Positions 42,174-52,772 of a stretch of 64,000 nt of DNA are shown one piece after another. Under the pieces are notes generated by a model that was not told the DNA's origin, made no database searches, and saw only the letters and a list, made by a program, of their open reading frames with translations. The stretch's first letter is position 1, and each line of letters starts with the position of its first letter. The stretch spans positions 10,726,001 to 10,790,000 of the forward strand of contig NW_025408667.1 in NCBI RefSeq assembly GCF_020360975.1, written 5' to 3'. The DNA is from Hirsutella rhossiliensis (taxonomy: Eukaryota; Ascomycota; Sordariomycetes; Hypocreales; Ophiocordycipitaceae). The position numbers and the translations under genes were made by a program.

Positions 42174-44116
42174 CCCGTGCCACGCCCCACTTTATTGGCC
42201 CTCGAAAAACTCGCACCAGCTAAAGCTGGTGCTGACTACCAAACTTTGAACACCACCAAAAGTTGAACGCTTTGGCACCTACTGGCTTCAATCATCGTTT
42301 TCGCGCCGCACACGACCTCTCAAATCTAGCCAACTATGGAATCACGTCTGGAAGAAGCTGTTCAATATGCTAGGGATTTTCCTCAGAACTCAATTCGCTC
42401 TGTGGCCAAGAAATATGAGGTGGCACACACAACACTGAGATATCGCCTCAAGAGGTCAGATCACAAATCCTCGCGTATCGCGCACAACAGAAAGCTTTCG
42501 GTTGCAGATGAGGTGCCGTCTGTAGATATGTCGATCGCCTTGATGCTGTCAACCTTGCTGTGCGACCAGAGTTCATTGTGGATGCCCGCGAATGCAATCC
42601 TTCGTGCCAAAGCCCTGCAGCCAAATCGGGCGACCCGCCTACTGTTGGCGTTCACTGGGTCACACGATTCATCCAGCGCCACGGGTACTGCAAGCAGCGC
42701 CAGAAGACCTTGAGCGCCGAAAGAGTAGCATCCGAGGACTTGCAACGGGTCGTGGAGTATTTTTAGCGGCTGCAGAGGATTCTTGAACGAGAAGGTATCC
42801 AACCCGATGATATCTGGAATATGGATGAAACCGGCTTTCGAGTCGGGGTGGGGAAAGATCAACTCATCGTCACAAAGCGAAAGAGGTCTCACTACTTCAG
42901 TGTCCCCGAGAATCGGGAGTCAGCAACTCATTGAGGCAATCTCCGCCGCCGGGCGCTTTACCCTGCTTTCATAATTCTCGCCGGTCAGAACCACATGGCG
43001 AGCTGGTATCATCAACAGGAGCTCGACCCAGAGACTGTCATTCGACCTACTCCCAGTGGATACACGAACGATGAGATCAGTCTCGACTGGGTGCAACACT
43101 TTGACAAGCACACTAACGGGTGCCGAAAAGGGAGGAAACGTCTTCTCATCTTGGACCGGCATGGGTCGCACCATACGAAGGAGTTCATTGAGTACTGTGA
43201 TGCCCATGGCATCATTCCTTCGGCTTGCCCCAAACCTGACACATCTACTGCAGCCACTAGATGTGGTGGTGTTCCAGCCGTTGAAGCACTACCACGCCAA
43301 AGCGCTGGACCTCATGGTCCGTGACGGGTTGGTCAACATCACAAAGGTTGAGTTCCTCGGCTGCATCCAAGAAGTCCGAAAGAAAGCATTCAGAGCAAGC
43401 ACTATCCGCTCTGCTTTCAAGAAAACAGGAATCTGGCCATTCTATCCCCAGCCAGTGCTGGATCTTATAAGTAGTAGGATGGTGACGTCAAAACGCCTAC
43501 TCCGCCGCCTTCTGGGCCAGAATCTTCACCATTCAGCACGCCTTTGACAGTCCGACAAGTCAACAAGGTTGCCAGGGTCATAGAGAACGGATTGGGTGAA
43601 GTCAACGAAATTAGCCCGGATCTGGCTCACAATATGAGCCGATTCATCCAGGGCTCTCTGAGCAACGTTGCCGAACTCCTGCAGACGAAAAAGGACCTAG
43701 GAAGGACTAGATACGCAGAGAAAATAGCCAAACAGCGGAGGGCCATGAAGAACAAGGTTCTGCAGTCGGGAGGGGTACTTACAGTCCAGGAAGGCCGTGC
43801 AATGGTCCGGCGTAAGGAAGAAGACGAAGTTACCAAGGCGAGGGAGGTGATCGCCAGGATGGAAGCGAAGGCCAAGAACGCACTTAAGCGTTGGTTTAAT
43901 GAGGCCGCAAAGACTGCAAGACAATGGAGGGCCATTGGAAAGCTTGACAGGGCTGAGATTTACGAAAGTGGTCGCGAAGTGCGGCTGCTGAAGCGCTTCT
44001 AATGTCGGTGGTAGGGCAAGTGTTCAACTTTTGGTGGTGTTCAAAGTTTGGTAGTCAGCACCAGCTTTAGCTGGTGCGAGTTTTTCGAGGGCCAATAAAG
44101 TGGGGCGTGGCACGGG
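42174..44116 (+). mobile_element. Fot-like (pogo) transposon, copy 2, nested in P-a
   Basis: It has the same 95 bp hairpin-bearing inverted repeats as copy 1 and is flanked by TA (42172-42173 and 44117-44118). It has landed inside the right inverted repeat of element P-a. Nearly identical to copy 1 (19574-21520) apart from small indels, which points to recent movement. Confidence 0.93.
42336..44002 (+). pseudogene. Fot-like transposase, frameshifted (copy 2)
   Basis: The N-terminus stays in frame longer than in copy 1 (the G run near 42372 has one base fewer), but the frame is lost near 42512 where copy 1 has an extra G. It shares with copy 1 the stop after RVVEYF (about 42765). Catalytic blocks WNMDETGF, LILDRHGSHHT and LLQPLDVVVF are present in mixed frames. 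The C-terminal 150 codons (43544-44002) are intact, unlike copy 1. Confidence 0.88.
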
Positions 44117-44232
44117 TAAGGGGAAGGGGCCCCTTAGTTGGCTGCCAGAGGCCCCGCCAACGGGTAAGGCTAATGATGCGTATTTGTAATAATCAGTGTG
44201 GGTAGACGCATTAGTTCGCTGTGGCAGCCGTA

Positions 44233-46354
44233 AGGGATTTTCCGATGATCTGCCGGATCGGGTGATTCGCCGGTTTTTTTCTCCCTTGCATTCCAGTAAA
44301 GAACTGAGAATAACTCCACGAATACTATTTGAATTATTCTAAAATCTCATAAGAGAAATTAATAATGCTCAAAGATTTCACTCAATATTTTTTGAAGTCA
44401 TCCAGTCATCGAGGTCGTCTTCTGTTACTCTCCGATCGCGCAAGTCCCCGAAATGCACCCACTACCTCCCGATCACTATCAACAGCTAAAGAGGGCCTTT
44501 GAGGACAGGATATGTGGGTTGAGGTTATCATTGCCTTGTTGTTTGCGTTATTATATAGTGGGTTTGGTACCTGCAATGCTATGGTCCGCTCTGGTGTGAA
44601 CGGAAGAGTGACAATTTCTGCGGCGTGAGCATCCTGACTCCTCACGCGACCCTCAGGGGCCACCCGTCGCTCATTCTGCATTTTCTGGGGCTTTTCCATA
44701 GTCAAAATCTTCAGCTCTTGTTAATAGTGCCAATTTATCTCCATATTTTGCTTCACGGCCTCCGTCATCCGTCGTTTTCTCCCAATTTCCGCCTCTCATT
44801 GCTTCCTCTTCTGTAGAGCGAAAGCTTTTGCTCCGCCGCCTTCTTCTGTTGCTGAAACTTTCAGGTCTCCTTCTTCAGAGCCTCTTCTTTTTGTTGGGGT
44901 CCTTAAGCTGTATTTCTTTAGCGAGTTTGAGCCACTTTTGCAGAGCTAAACACCTCGTCTGCATTCCAATCTGTACAGCAGAAGAGATCATCTTTTGGAG
45001 CCTTACCGCCCTGCCTGCGCTGGTGCTTGTGACTACCTGTTCTCTTCTAACTTAAGCTCTCATATAAATCACTTAAAACGCACATTGAGGGCTTTCGAGG
45101 GTGCTACTCAGCCTTCGGCTGTTGCGGCCAGCATCAACAGAGGTCTTCTCGACTACTTCCTGAAATGCCTTCCAAAACACAGTCTAGAGCTTCATTTTCA
45201 ACGATTTAATTAACCTTTTTTATTTGTCTGTACAATGAAGAAGATTATACATATACGCTGCTGAGAGAGGCTGAATAACGATACATCAAGGGTTGCAGCC
45301 GATGAGTGGAATGAGGAGGAAACACCACAACGATCATCTGGTGCCCGTCACACCACTCCATAAAATCCATACTAAAATGTTTAAGTGGCCATCGGTAACC
45401 AAAGGCGAAAAGCACGACCGTTTCGAGCTTCGCCTTAGTAAACCGGTCCAACGTACTGACGAGCTGCTCTTTTCCAATATTGTGATTCATCCACCTCGTT
45501 TTTGACGTGTTAAAAAATATTTATTGACGACTTGATTCACGTTTCACCAACCAAAAGTCCAGGGTTTGTGCTGGCTTGTCTTGGTGGATGAGAAATGGGG
45601 GCAGCGATGCCATCTCTTGACTGACGCACATCTTGAACGTAATGGAGGATGGGTTGCCATTTATTAATACGCCGAGCAATTTTGCCTTGTTTTCTTCTAA
45701 TAAGAGGAATAAAATGTTCGTTCAAATGCTCGTAAGGAATAGAAATCCTTTTCATCCATGTTATACGTGTTTTAGGGCAGGGTGTCGAGTTTCTCAATTT
45801 TCGTGCGCATCTTTCCTTGTCAGGTGTGAAAGAGGAGCCTCGCGCACTGAAGTTCAAGCTAAAAATAAACCTTACATTCAGATGCATATGTAGGTTCTTT
45901 TCAGAAGATGCTCGTAGCGTCGAATCACGTTCAATCTGGCTCATTACGGGTGCGTAGAATGAGGTTATCTAGGTCGCCCTTCCAACCCCCATTTTTGGCA
46001 GTATCCTGAGCCAATTTCTGCGCTATGGATATAATAGGAGAATCCCACATGATTAAAGCCCACGATGAAAGTCAATAATGTTCTGTTTTTGCTGTGTTGG
46101 CCGAAATGACTTACACAATCTGTCGGAATCCTATTTTGGCCGTTGCTTCGTTTGATGTCAGCACCGCAGCGCATTGCCCCCTAGATAAAACTTCTAAATA
46201 TATCCTAGACTTTCACTGCTTCTGACAATTCAGGCACTCAAAGGATACGTCAATTGGCACCGTGGATGTTGAGCTATCGTCGATTGATGTTGAGCGTGCG
46301 AAGTCGCCGCAATCCGGCAAATCGCCAGATCCGGCAGATCACCGGAAAATCCCT
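44233..46354 (-). mobile_element. Decayed Tc1/mariner-pogo-like TIR transposon, copy B
   Basis: An inverted-orientation copy of the element at 378-2497, nearly the same length (2122 versus 2120 bp). Terminal repeats AGGGATTTTCC are flanked by TA (44231-44232 and 46355-46356) in a different context. Broken frames match those of copy A, for example the 72-codon frame at 44995-45213 versus 1517-1735 and the 99-codon frame at 44406-44705 versus 2025-2324. Non-autonomous. Confidence 0.9.
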
Positions 46355-46559
46355 TATGGCTTGCCGGGTTGATCTTGCAGCGAGCTCGCTCCTGCATGTA
46401 CGCCACAGGTTTACATTACCAACAACCTAACATAGCAATGAGTCTTCATTGAATAATGAAAGTCTCATCAAATGGCCTATATATAGACATAGTCATCGCC
46501 GTTACAAATCTTCATCCTGCAACTAACAAAAGCGCTGCCAATATACCCGCAACAAGACG

Positions 46560-47081
46560 ATGGCATCACATGTTATCACCCAAGGCTCGGTTAGATGCGG
46601 TCACCTCAATGATGTCGACCAGAAGAAGTGCAGCCATGACAAGCCGTGCCGACTTGGAGTCCAACCCTTTCAGATCATCACCGGAAATTGCAAGAGGTGT
46701 ATGCAGGACCCTCACAAAAGACTCCACCATAATTTCCACGACCTCGAAGATAAATCATCCCTACTCCGTTACTGGTATTGTCGAAAGCTCAATGAGGATA
46801 GATATTTTTGGGGGCCGTCCAGGTTGGGTGTGGGAGTGGGCATTCCGGATTTCAGGAGCATCAGCGCCGAAATGGAAATAAGTATGCGCGAAGCATGGCA
46901 GGAAGAGTCCATAAGATTTGTCAGTTTGGCGAGTTGCGGTGCGACCGCGGTTTTTATGGAAGGTCAAGAACGGGATTCTGTTGATCAGTTGGACAGCGAT
47001 AAAGGTAGAGCACTTTTAGAAAGGGCGATGGAGTTGATTCTTGAAGAGACGGAGAAGCCGAAGGAATTGCTCCGTAACTAG
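46560..47081 (+). CDS. Hypothetical 173-aa protein with Cys/His-rich N-terminus
   Basis: A single exon from ATG 46560. The first 60 residues hold several Cys and His (VRCGHLNDVDQKKCSHDKPC ... NCKRCMQDPHKRLHHNFH), possibly metal-binding, followed by an amphipathic helical C-terminus (ALLERAMELILEETEKPKELL). I do not recognise the family. Codon use and length are gene-like, and it starts 200 bp to the right of transposon copy B. Moderate confidence that it is expressed. Confidence 0.5.
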   Translation: MASHVITQGSVRCGHLNDVDQKKCSHDKPCRLGVQPFQIITGNCKRCMQDPHKRLHHNFHDLEDKSSLLRYWYCRKLNEDRYFWGPSRLGVGVGIPDFRSISAEMEISMREAWQEESIRFVSLASCGATAVFMEGQERDSVDQLDSDKGRALLERAMELILEETEKPKELLRN

Positions 47082-47933
47082 TTATTTTTTCCCATCCCAG
47101 ATAGCTATTCTCTGTTTCTTCTCTTCCCGCGTGATGATACTGCCTTTTCTTGATGCTCACGACCAATGGCTCCGATAAGGCCGACGAGGAGAGAGTTCTT
47201 GGCTCTGCGCACCAGTACGAAACCCATCTTGCGGAATTGTCACAGCTAAGAGCCACGCTTCCTGCAGCCGCGCTGTTGCCCCACAAATACCAATGTGAAA
47301 TGTGACAAGGACACCTTTGCCGTGCCTTTGACCATCCTTGTTTGGTTCATCTCCACCAGAAAGCCCATGGTATCGTAACGGCCACGGTCAGTTTGAGTGC
47401 AGCCTGGAGAGGGTTGCCCTCTGCAGGCCCACGGCGTTCTGACCTCCTAATAAAGACGAGCTTAGACGCATGTGAACCAAAGTGCATGAAGCAGGTTGTA
47501 TGCACTGCTGGTGATGCCGGTCTACTGGGTGGCTCCATCGCCAGCGGCCAACCACATTAACCGGTTGAGGTCGTGCCGTTCAGCCTACCCTACTCTGACC
47601 AAGGCCGCTTCACTGTGCAGGAAGCTCACCCCCCTCATACATGTTAATCATATTAACTACAGGCCCCTCTCAAGGCAATGACAGTGTAACCTTACTATGC
47701 ACGAAGCACCCATTACCACCTCACTCTAGGCATGTCTGCCCATTTTCCAAACGACTAGACAACGTTCTGTGGTTCTCTTCATCCAATCGTTACTTTCCAA
47801 GTACCAACATTCGCTTTTACGACTTAACATTATAAGAAGCACGTCATATTCCGGGCAAGTCCGGTGCTCATTTTCTCATTTACCCAAGTCTGAACTACGC
47901 TCTCTCCATCGTTCAAGGTTGCCATATTTCGAC
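47082..47933. other. Intergenic region, nothing recognised
   Basis: About 850 bp between the hypothetical gene and the membrane-protein gene. Only short open frames without domains are present; the promoter of the downstream gene is presumably here. Confidence 0.5.
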
Positions 47934-48864
47934 ATGCAGGACGACATTACCGTCAGGGAGATCACCGAGGCCGGTGTCGTGTTTGCCGTGACCACGATCT
48001 TTTTGGCGCTTTACCTGCATTGGAGGTTCAGAGCCAAGCCACGAGAAGCTTCGATCAGTGTCAAGCCAGGAAAAGCTTCTCGTAGGCGAACCTGGGCGTC
48101 GATTACCACAGCATGTCTCCTCTTGGGCTCCGGACTTATATTCGCCGCTTTGTTCGGCAGTGCGAGAAATGCACTTCTACCAAGCGTCCTAGCCTACCCC
48201 TTTTTCATAGCCTGGAAAGGACTCACCATATTATGTATCGATATTATCGAGGTATTCCCCACTCAGGCCCGTCTTGTTATCTTCCCGATATACTCATCGT
48301 TTACAGCTTATTCAAGTTGTCGATCCCTTGATTTACGCCTATTTTTGTAGCGCCGTCGAGCCTGACCCCTCCAAAGCGAGAATCATCATTTTTGGGTCAG
48401 CATTGGTCTTTCACCTTCCCTTCATTGGGGCGACCGCCTGGCGAATCAGGCTATGTGGCGTCGAATATTGGTGGGCTGCTCCAATGGTGTCTCATTTGAC
48501 TACCGTTATTATGGTTCTGGCGATATTGAGGAAGACACAGTGTTTCCGTCGTTTTCACCGGCGCTCTAACCAGCCCCAGCCGAAGCAGCCGACGTCAAAC
48601 CAAGGGATGCCGTGGCTTGGAGCAGTAAGCGGACTGGTGTTCCTAGCATCATCTGGGCTCCTAGTATGTTCTACGACTGGTTGGGTGAGACACCAGTTTG
48701 GAGGTCAGTGTGGACTTTGTCTGGCGATTTTAGTTATGCCGGCAGTGCCTCTTGACAGTATGATAAGAGAGCACCAGAGGAAACGGGTAGATAGAGAGAT
48801 GCAACTGTCACTAGTGACAGAACCCGGTACTGAACGGTCGGCGGAGCACCTGGTATCATTTTGA
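47934..48864 (+). CDS. Multi-pass membrane protein, unknown family
   Basis: Two exons, 47934-48251 and 48307-48864 (intron 48252-48306, phase 0), give 291 residues. About seven hydrophobic segments are visible: VVFAVTTIFLALYLHW, WASITTACLLLGSGLIFAAL, LPSVLAYPFFIAWKGLTIL, LIYAYFCSAV, IIIFGSALVFHLPFIGATAW, MVSHLTTVIMVLAIL and later LGAVSGLVFLASSGLLVC. Lengths and spacing resemble small fungal 7-TM proteins, but no diagnostic motif was found. The C-terminus is cytosol-like and charged. Function unknown; receptor or transporter are both possible. Confidence 0.7.
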
Positions 48865-49281
48865 TGGAAGACTCAGAGTGACGGTAATTTACATCGCTGT
48901 CCTCGCTCTGCCTACTTCCTTCAATTTAAGCGTCCAAAGATTAGGTCACACGCAGATTGCCGCGTTTAGGTCGATGCAAACGCTCCATGTAATCCTTTCA
49001 TAGCTGGAAGCGCGACGCAAAGTTGCCCTCCAAAGTATTAAAGGAAGTGATGCCTTCCGCGTTATCATCTCTTATGTATGATCTTCAGTTTGGCAAGGGA
49101 CGTTTCAACGACATCAATAAATTGACAATTAGCCACATTTAGATGCCCACACACTTCATGCCTGTACAACAGTGCTCGGGCACCTCCGGACTGTCTCTTC
49201 TCAGTGGGCAGTTGCATAATAGTCTCAACCCACGGGTATTGTCCACTACACAGCTGGCTTTATCAATTCACAGATTATCTA
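48865..49281. other. Intergenic region, nothing recognised
   Basis: About 400 bp between convergent genes; no supported feature. Confidence 0.5.
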
Positions 49282-49824
49282 TCAATCTTTTTCATTTCCA
49301 GCATTAATAGTCCAATATTTAGCCCCCATGCTTTGAGTCGTGCCTCGAGATACTTGACAGCCTTCCACTTTCGATGTTGTGCCAGTCCACTGATTGTCTT
49401 GAAAGACTTGATTAAGTCCTGCTGTGTGCTTGGCGTTGCCGTTCGAAAGCAATCTGTTGCAGTCTCCGCAATAGCAGTGGTTGTGCTTACTTTGGTGTTT
49501 GGCGAGCGTCTTCTTGCTTAGACACCCCTCATGGCATTGGGAGAACTTCCAATCATGGACATCTCTGTCGTGCTGTTTGAGGCCCTCGAGAGAGGCGAGA
49601 ACTCGGTGGCAGAGTTGGCAGACGCAATGACCCGTCATCATCTTATGCTTAAGAAGGGCCGTGGGGGTACTCTTACTCGGAGTAAGAGTATTGACTGCAA
49701 GTGTCATAGCGTGGATTGACGGGCACAAGCATGGTGAAATGACAAATAGCGGTGTGAATTGATCAAGGGAACATGGTATAGATCCGTGGACCTGGGTAAT
49801 TCGGACGATTCCTGAGCACACCAT
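49282..49824 (-). CDS. Small C2H2-type zinc-finger ORF
   Basis: The frame contains CQLCHRVLASLEGLKQHDRDVH, a clean C2H2 finger, then a degenerate CHEGCLSKKTLAKHQSKH and a Cys pair CGDCNRLLSNGNAKH. The best start may be the internal ATG at 49707 (MTLAVNTLTPSKSTP), since the N-terminal extension has no conserved character. A 25 bp inverted repeat (TACTCTTACTC, near 49670) lies within its 5' coding region. Possibly a DNA-binding protein or a fragment of one; the C-terminus looks unstructured. Confidence 0.45.
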   Translation of the reverse strand: MVCSGIVRITQVHGSIPCSLDQFTPLFVISPCLCPSIHAMTLAVNTLTPSKSTPTALLKHKMMTGHCVCQLCHRVLASLEGLKQHDRDVHDWKFSQCHEGCLSKKTLAKHQSKHNHCYCGDCNRLLSNGNAKHTAGLNQVFQDNQWTGTTSKVEGCQVSRGTTQSMGAKYWTINAGNEKD

Positions 49825-50133
49825 CACTACAAGCGCTCGCGTCCATGTTGTGCCCCGTTGCGCTTAGCAACGTGGCCCAGCTCCTTCATCTCTTCCTCCA
49901 AGAGTAATATAGGCCGGCAAGGATACATGGTTGAAAGAGGTATGAGGAAACGGGATGATGGATGATACTGGCTACTAAGCCAAGCGGTATTCGTGGGCGT
50001 GGACCTAGTAGACTGCCGTGGGAAGTGGGCCATGTTAAATACCTCCAACATGACAAGGCAAGGGGCGAAAAGGCTGAATATGGACATTGTTGTCAGGAGA
50101 TACGCTGCTCCCAGGTCGACAGCACAACCTGTG

Positions 50134-51418
50134 CTATACCGGTTGCTTCGGCCAACAAGGCTGCTTCTCCGGGACCTCGGCCAACTGCCTCATCAGCTCA
50201 ACATGGGCGTCTCCGAACTCATCATCTAGCATGCCTCTTTCGATTGCGAGTCGCGCGTATTGAATGGCCCTCCAGCGCTGTCCCTCGGCACAAAACGACA
50301 GGGCCGCAAAGCGATACGGACCGGCCAGGAACGCCTCGAGGCGTTCCTGCTCGTACATGCTGATTAGGGCCTGCGCCATTTGCGAAGAGGCCGTCGGCGT
50401 TTCTTCGAGGCGACTTGCCATGTCTGCCATCTGAGAAAGTCGAGCGTCCGACTCTTGGGACAAGCTCGAGTGCATGCTGCAGGAACCGCAGGTGCAGTTG
50501 AAGCCCCACGACAGCTCGAGCTGGGCAAGTCGCTCCTGTCGCGGCGTGAGAGGGTCAATGTAGGTTATGGTGATTTCGGTGCCGGGCGTGATTGTCGTGG
50601 CGGCGTGAACGTGGTGGGTGAGAGTTTGAGGGTCGAAGAAATAGTCGGCGTTTGGGCGGCAGTCGTGGTTGAGGCGCTGCTGCAATGTTAGCTTCTAGCT
50701 CGATCTTAAACTAATTATACTTTACGCTTACAGCTATTTCGGGCACGATAATGTAATGCGCCGAGCCGCCAATCTCGACCTCAAAGGAGTTTGTGTCGAT
50801 GCGGCCACTTATAGTATCTATCGCGAACTCGCCGTGGAGCTGCAGCATCATATCCTTGGCTACGGGAGGCAGCCTATTAACCGCCACGCTCTGTATCTCG
50901 ATCCAGTCCTCGTCGCTTAGATTCTTGTGCGCGACCTCGTCTAGGATTAAGATGGGCGTGAGTGCGAAGATGCGGTCACCGCGGTGCAGCGTCTTATTCG
51001 CAACTAAACCGCGTCCTCGACCGGGAAGCATCTTTTCCTCAAAGAGCGGCGGCATGTGCGTCTTGAACTCGACACCCTCCTGGGCAAAAGCCGGCAGTTG
51101 TCGAAGAGATTGGGCGCTACCGGGCGTCGTGACAACCGAGATGCCTCGCCCGTGGGCAAAGGCGTGGGATGAGTAGACGCAGACGAATCCTATCTTGCCT
51201 CTGAGTGTCAAACAATCGTCCTGGGATGTCCATGGGAACGACGCCGAGGGGCCAAGTCCGGAGACATTTTGGGCCAAGCTGTTGCACCCTTCAAGGCTTG
51301 TTTGCAGACAGTCCAAGTGACGGAAAGGAGACCAAGCGCAATCGTATCCCGCCTCGATGCGCTGGCTGCTGGCGCAGGCGACGCCTATCAGTGTGCAAAA
51401 GGCAAAGAGAGTCGACAT
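50134..51418 (-). CDS. SET-domain protein with predicted signal peptide
   Basis: Two exons, 51418-50732 and 50679-50134 (intron 50731-50680, phase 0), give 410 residues. The first ATG is at 51418, followed by a signal-like MSTLFAFCTLIGVACA and a Cys-containing segment (CAWSPFRHLDCLQTSLEGC). The SET domain starts at LPGRGRGLVANKTLHRGDRI. Exon 2 begins QRLNHDCRPNADYFF, the NHxCxPN core, then GTEITITYIDPLTPRQERL and the post-SET-like CTCGSC. A SET methyltransferase entering the secretory path would be unusual, but fungi have a family of such signal-bearing SET proteins. Substrate unknown. Confidence 0.82.
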
Positions 51419-51547
51419 TGCTCCTTCAATCGACTTCACACGCAGCGGGACAAGGTATGAGGCCACAGCTCATGAACAATGCACGAAGTATGTGCACGGC
51501 CAAGGCAGGCATATAAGACAAATGCCATGTCCCGTCTTTCACGTTTT

Positions 51548-51650
51548 GAGCGAAGAGACGACCCGGACCTCGTCGTCAACCTGCCCCCTGTGAGACATTG
51601 TCGGAATGGGTTGTTTCATTCATCGCAGATAGTCTATTACTTCGGTCCCT
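51548..51650. repeat. Left arm of an inverted repeat around the small secreted-protein gene
   Basis: About 103 bp that matches, in reverse complement, 52475-52576, with roughly 10% differences. It starts GAGCGAAGAGACG and includes TGTGAGACATTGTC. It lies upstream of the SET gene. Confidence 0.75.
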
Positions 51651-51736
51651 ATCCGCAGTCATCTACCAAAGTGCCCATCATTCCCCATCCCCCCCCGCCT
51701 TGCCTTGGCCATGTTTCACGTTTTGATTGCCCACGA

Positions 51737-51814
51737 CTGGCTATTGTGGTGTCCAGCACCATCTTTAGATGGTGCTCATTTTTGAGACCCAAATAAAGTG
51801 GGGCGTGGCACGGG
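51737..51814. repeat. Solo inverted-repeat arm of a Fot-like element
   Basis: Nearly identical to the right terminal repeat of the Fot-like element ending at 54632: hairpin AGCACCATCTTTAGATGGTGCT, then AATAAAGTGGGGCGTGGCACGGG and TA. No transposase or opposite arm is attached, so it is a deletion remnant. Confidence 0.85.
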
Positions 51815-52012
51815 TAGTGACCTAGGGGCTGCCTTGCAGCACTCAAAGGAATGAGTCGCCGTCTAGGATTCATCAGCGACCGAGAATATGTCCGAAGCCA
51901 CACGGCTGGTACCAAAATACATTCCATCGATACATGTCTTGGGTCCGTCATTATAACATGGCCGGCGACAGAAGTCGATGCCCTTGGCCCAAGATGGTGA
52001 GCACCTCGCGAC

Positions 52013-52018
52013 TATAAA
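52013..52018 (+). promoter_or_regulatory. TATA box of the small secreted-protein gene
   Basis: TATAAA lies about 105 bp upstream of the ATG at 52122, followed by a pyrimidine-rich leader (CTCTCTCTACTGCC), an arrangement common for strongly expressed fungal genes. Confidence 0.6.
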
Positions 52019-52121
52019 ACTCGGCTCCGGGCCCTCTCTCTACTGCCTGTTCATCACCCAAACCCAATAAATCCTTTCAATTGTCTTTGTACCATCTTCA
52101 TCGAGTCCTCAACTTCACACG

Positions 52122-52340
52122 ATGAAGGCCTTTGCAGCCATTCTCGCAGCTTGCCTCGCCAGCGGCGCCGTTGCCGCGTCCGAGGCGGGAGCAGAAGCGT
52201 CAAGGCTGCAGGAAGCCGACGGCAGTTTGGGCGCACTCAACGATGCCCAGGACGGCATGATGGGTAGCAAGGGCAACGTTCGTCGCGCCGAGATGAGGGG
52301 CAAGAAGAAGAAGAGAAAGAAGCGGAAGCGCAGCATCTGA
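52122..52340 (+). CDS. Small secreted protein with basic tail (72 aa)
   Basis: The product begins with a clear signal peptide (MKAFAAILAACLASGAVAA), then an acidic Ala/Glu-rich middle, then RRAEMRGKKKKRKKRKRSI, a block of basic residues at the C-terminus. There are no cysteines after the signal, so it is not a classical disulfide-rich effector. The basic tail could bind nucleic acid or membrane, or be a processing site for Kex2-like proteases. TATA box and pyrimidine-rich leader support expression. It sits within a pair of inverted repeats (51548-51650 and 52475-52576). Confidence 0.65.
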   Translation: MKAFAAILAACLASGAVAASEAGAEASRLQEADGSLGALNDAQDGMMGSKGNVRRAEMRGKKKKRKKRKRSI

Positions 52341-52474
52341 GGGTTGGGCAAGGTCGCCGCAAGGACAATAATCGAGCCCAACGCCTTCGCATTATGCCGA
52401 CCAGCGGTGCGCGATCATAACTCACTTGTCTGGAATCTCGGTGTCGCAGCGCTATGCATGGGGGAGGAGGGGTT

Positions 52475-52576
52475 AGGGACCGAAGTAATAGGCTATCTGC
52501 GATGAATGAAACAACTCATTCTGACAATGTCTCACAGGGGGAGGTCGACGACGAGTTCCGGGCCGTCTCTTCGCTC
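52475..52576. repeat. Right arm of the inverted repeat around the small secreted-protein gene
   Basis: Reverse-complement partner of 51548-51650. The arms are about 820 bp apart and enclose the solo Fot arm and the small secreted-protein gene. Confidence 0.75.
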
Positions 52577-52772
52577 CCTGCCTCTCTAGTCTCACCTTGT
52601 CAGGCCTATACGCAGAACAAATCCCCAATGTGCCCTCGTGTGCCCGAGATGATACGCGTCCATCATTTTTGACTGATAGACTCTCGCGTCTGTGGCGCAT
52701 TCCGACTGTATGTCCACATTCTGTCTTACATGATAATGCCCGTATCACTCGATGAAAGCTGATGGGTAAGTC

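Larger units (their letters stand above)
40930..44164 (-). mobile_element. Broken pogo-like transposon (P-a) with a nested Fot-like copy
   Basis: The right end is recognisable: its inverted-repeat arm is split by the nested Fot-like element, leaving GGCCCAAC-TA at 42165-42173 and TA-AGGGGAAGGGGCCCC at 44117-44132, then on to CCAACGGG at 44164. That outer arm is the reverse complement (with few changes) of the left end of element P-b (55693-55742). The transposase is truncated at about 40930 and no left end is seen, so the element is a fragment. Confidence 0.75.
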
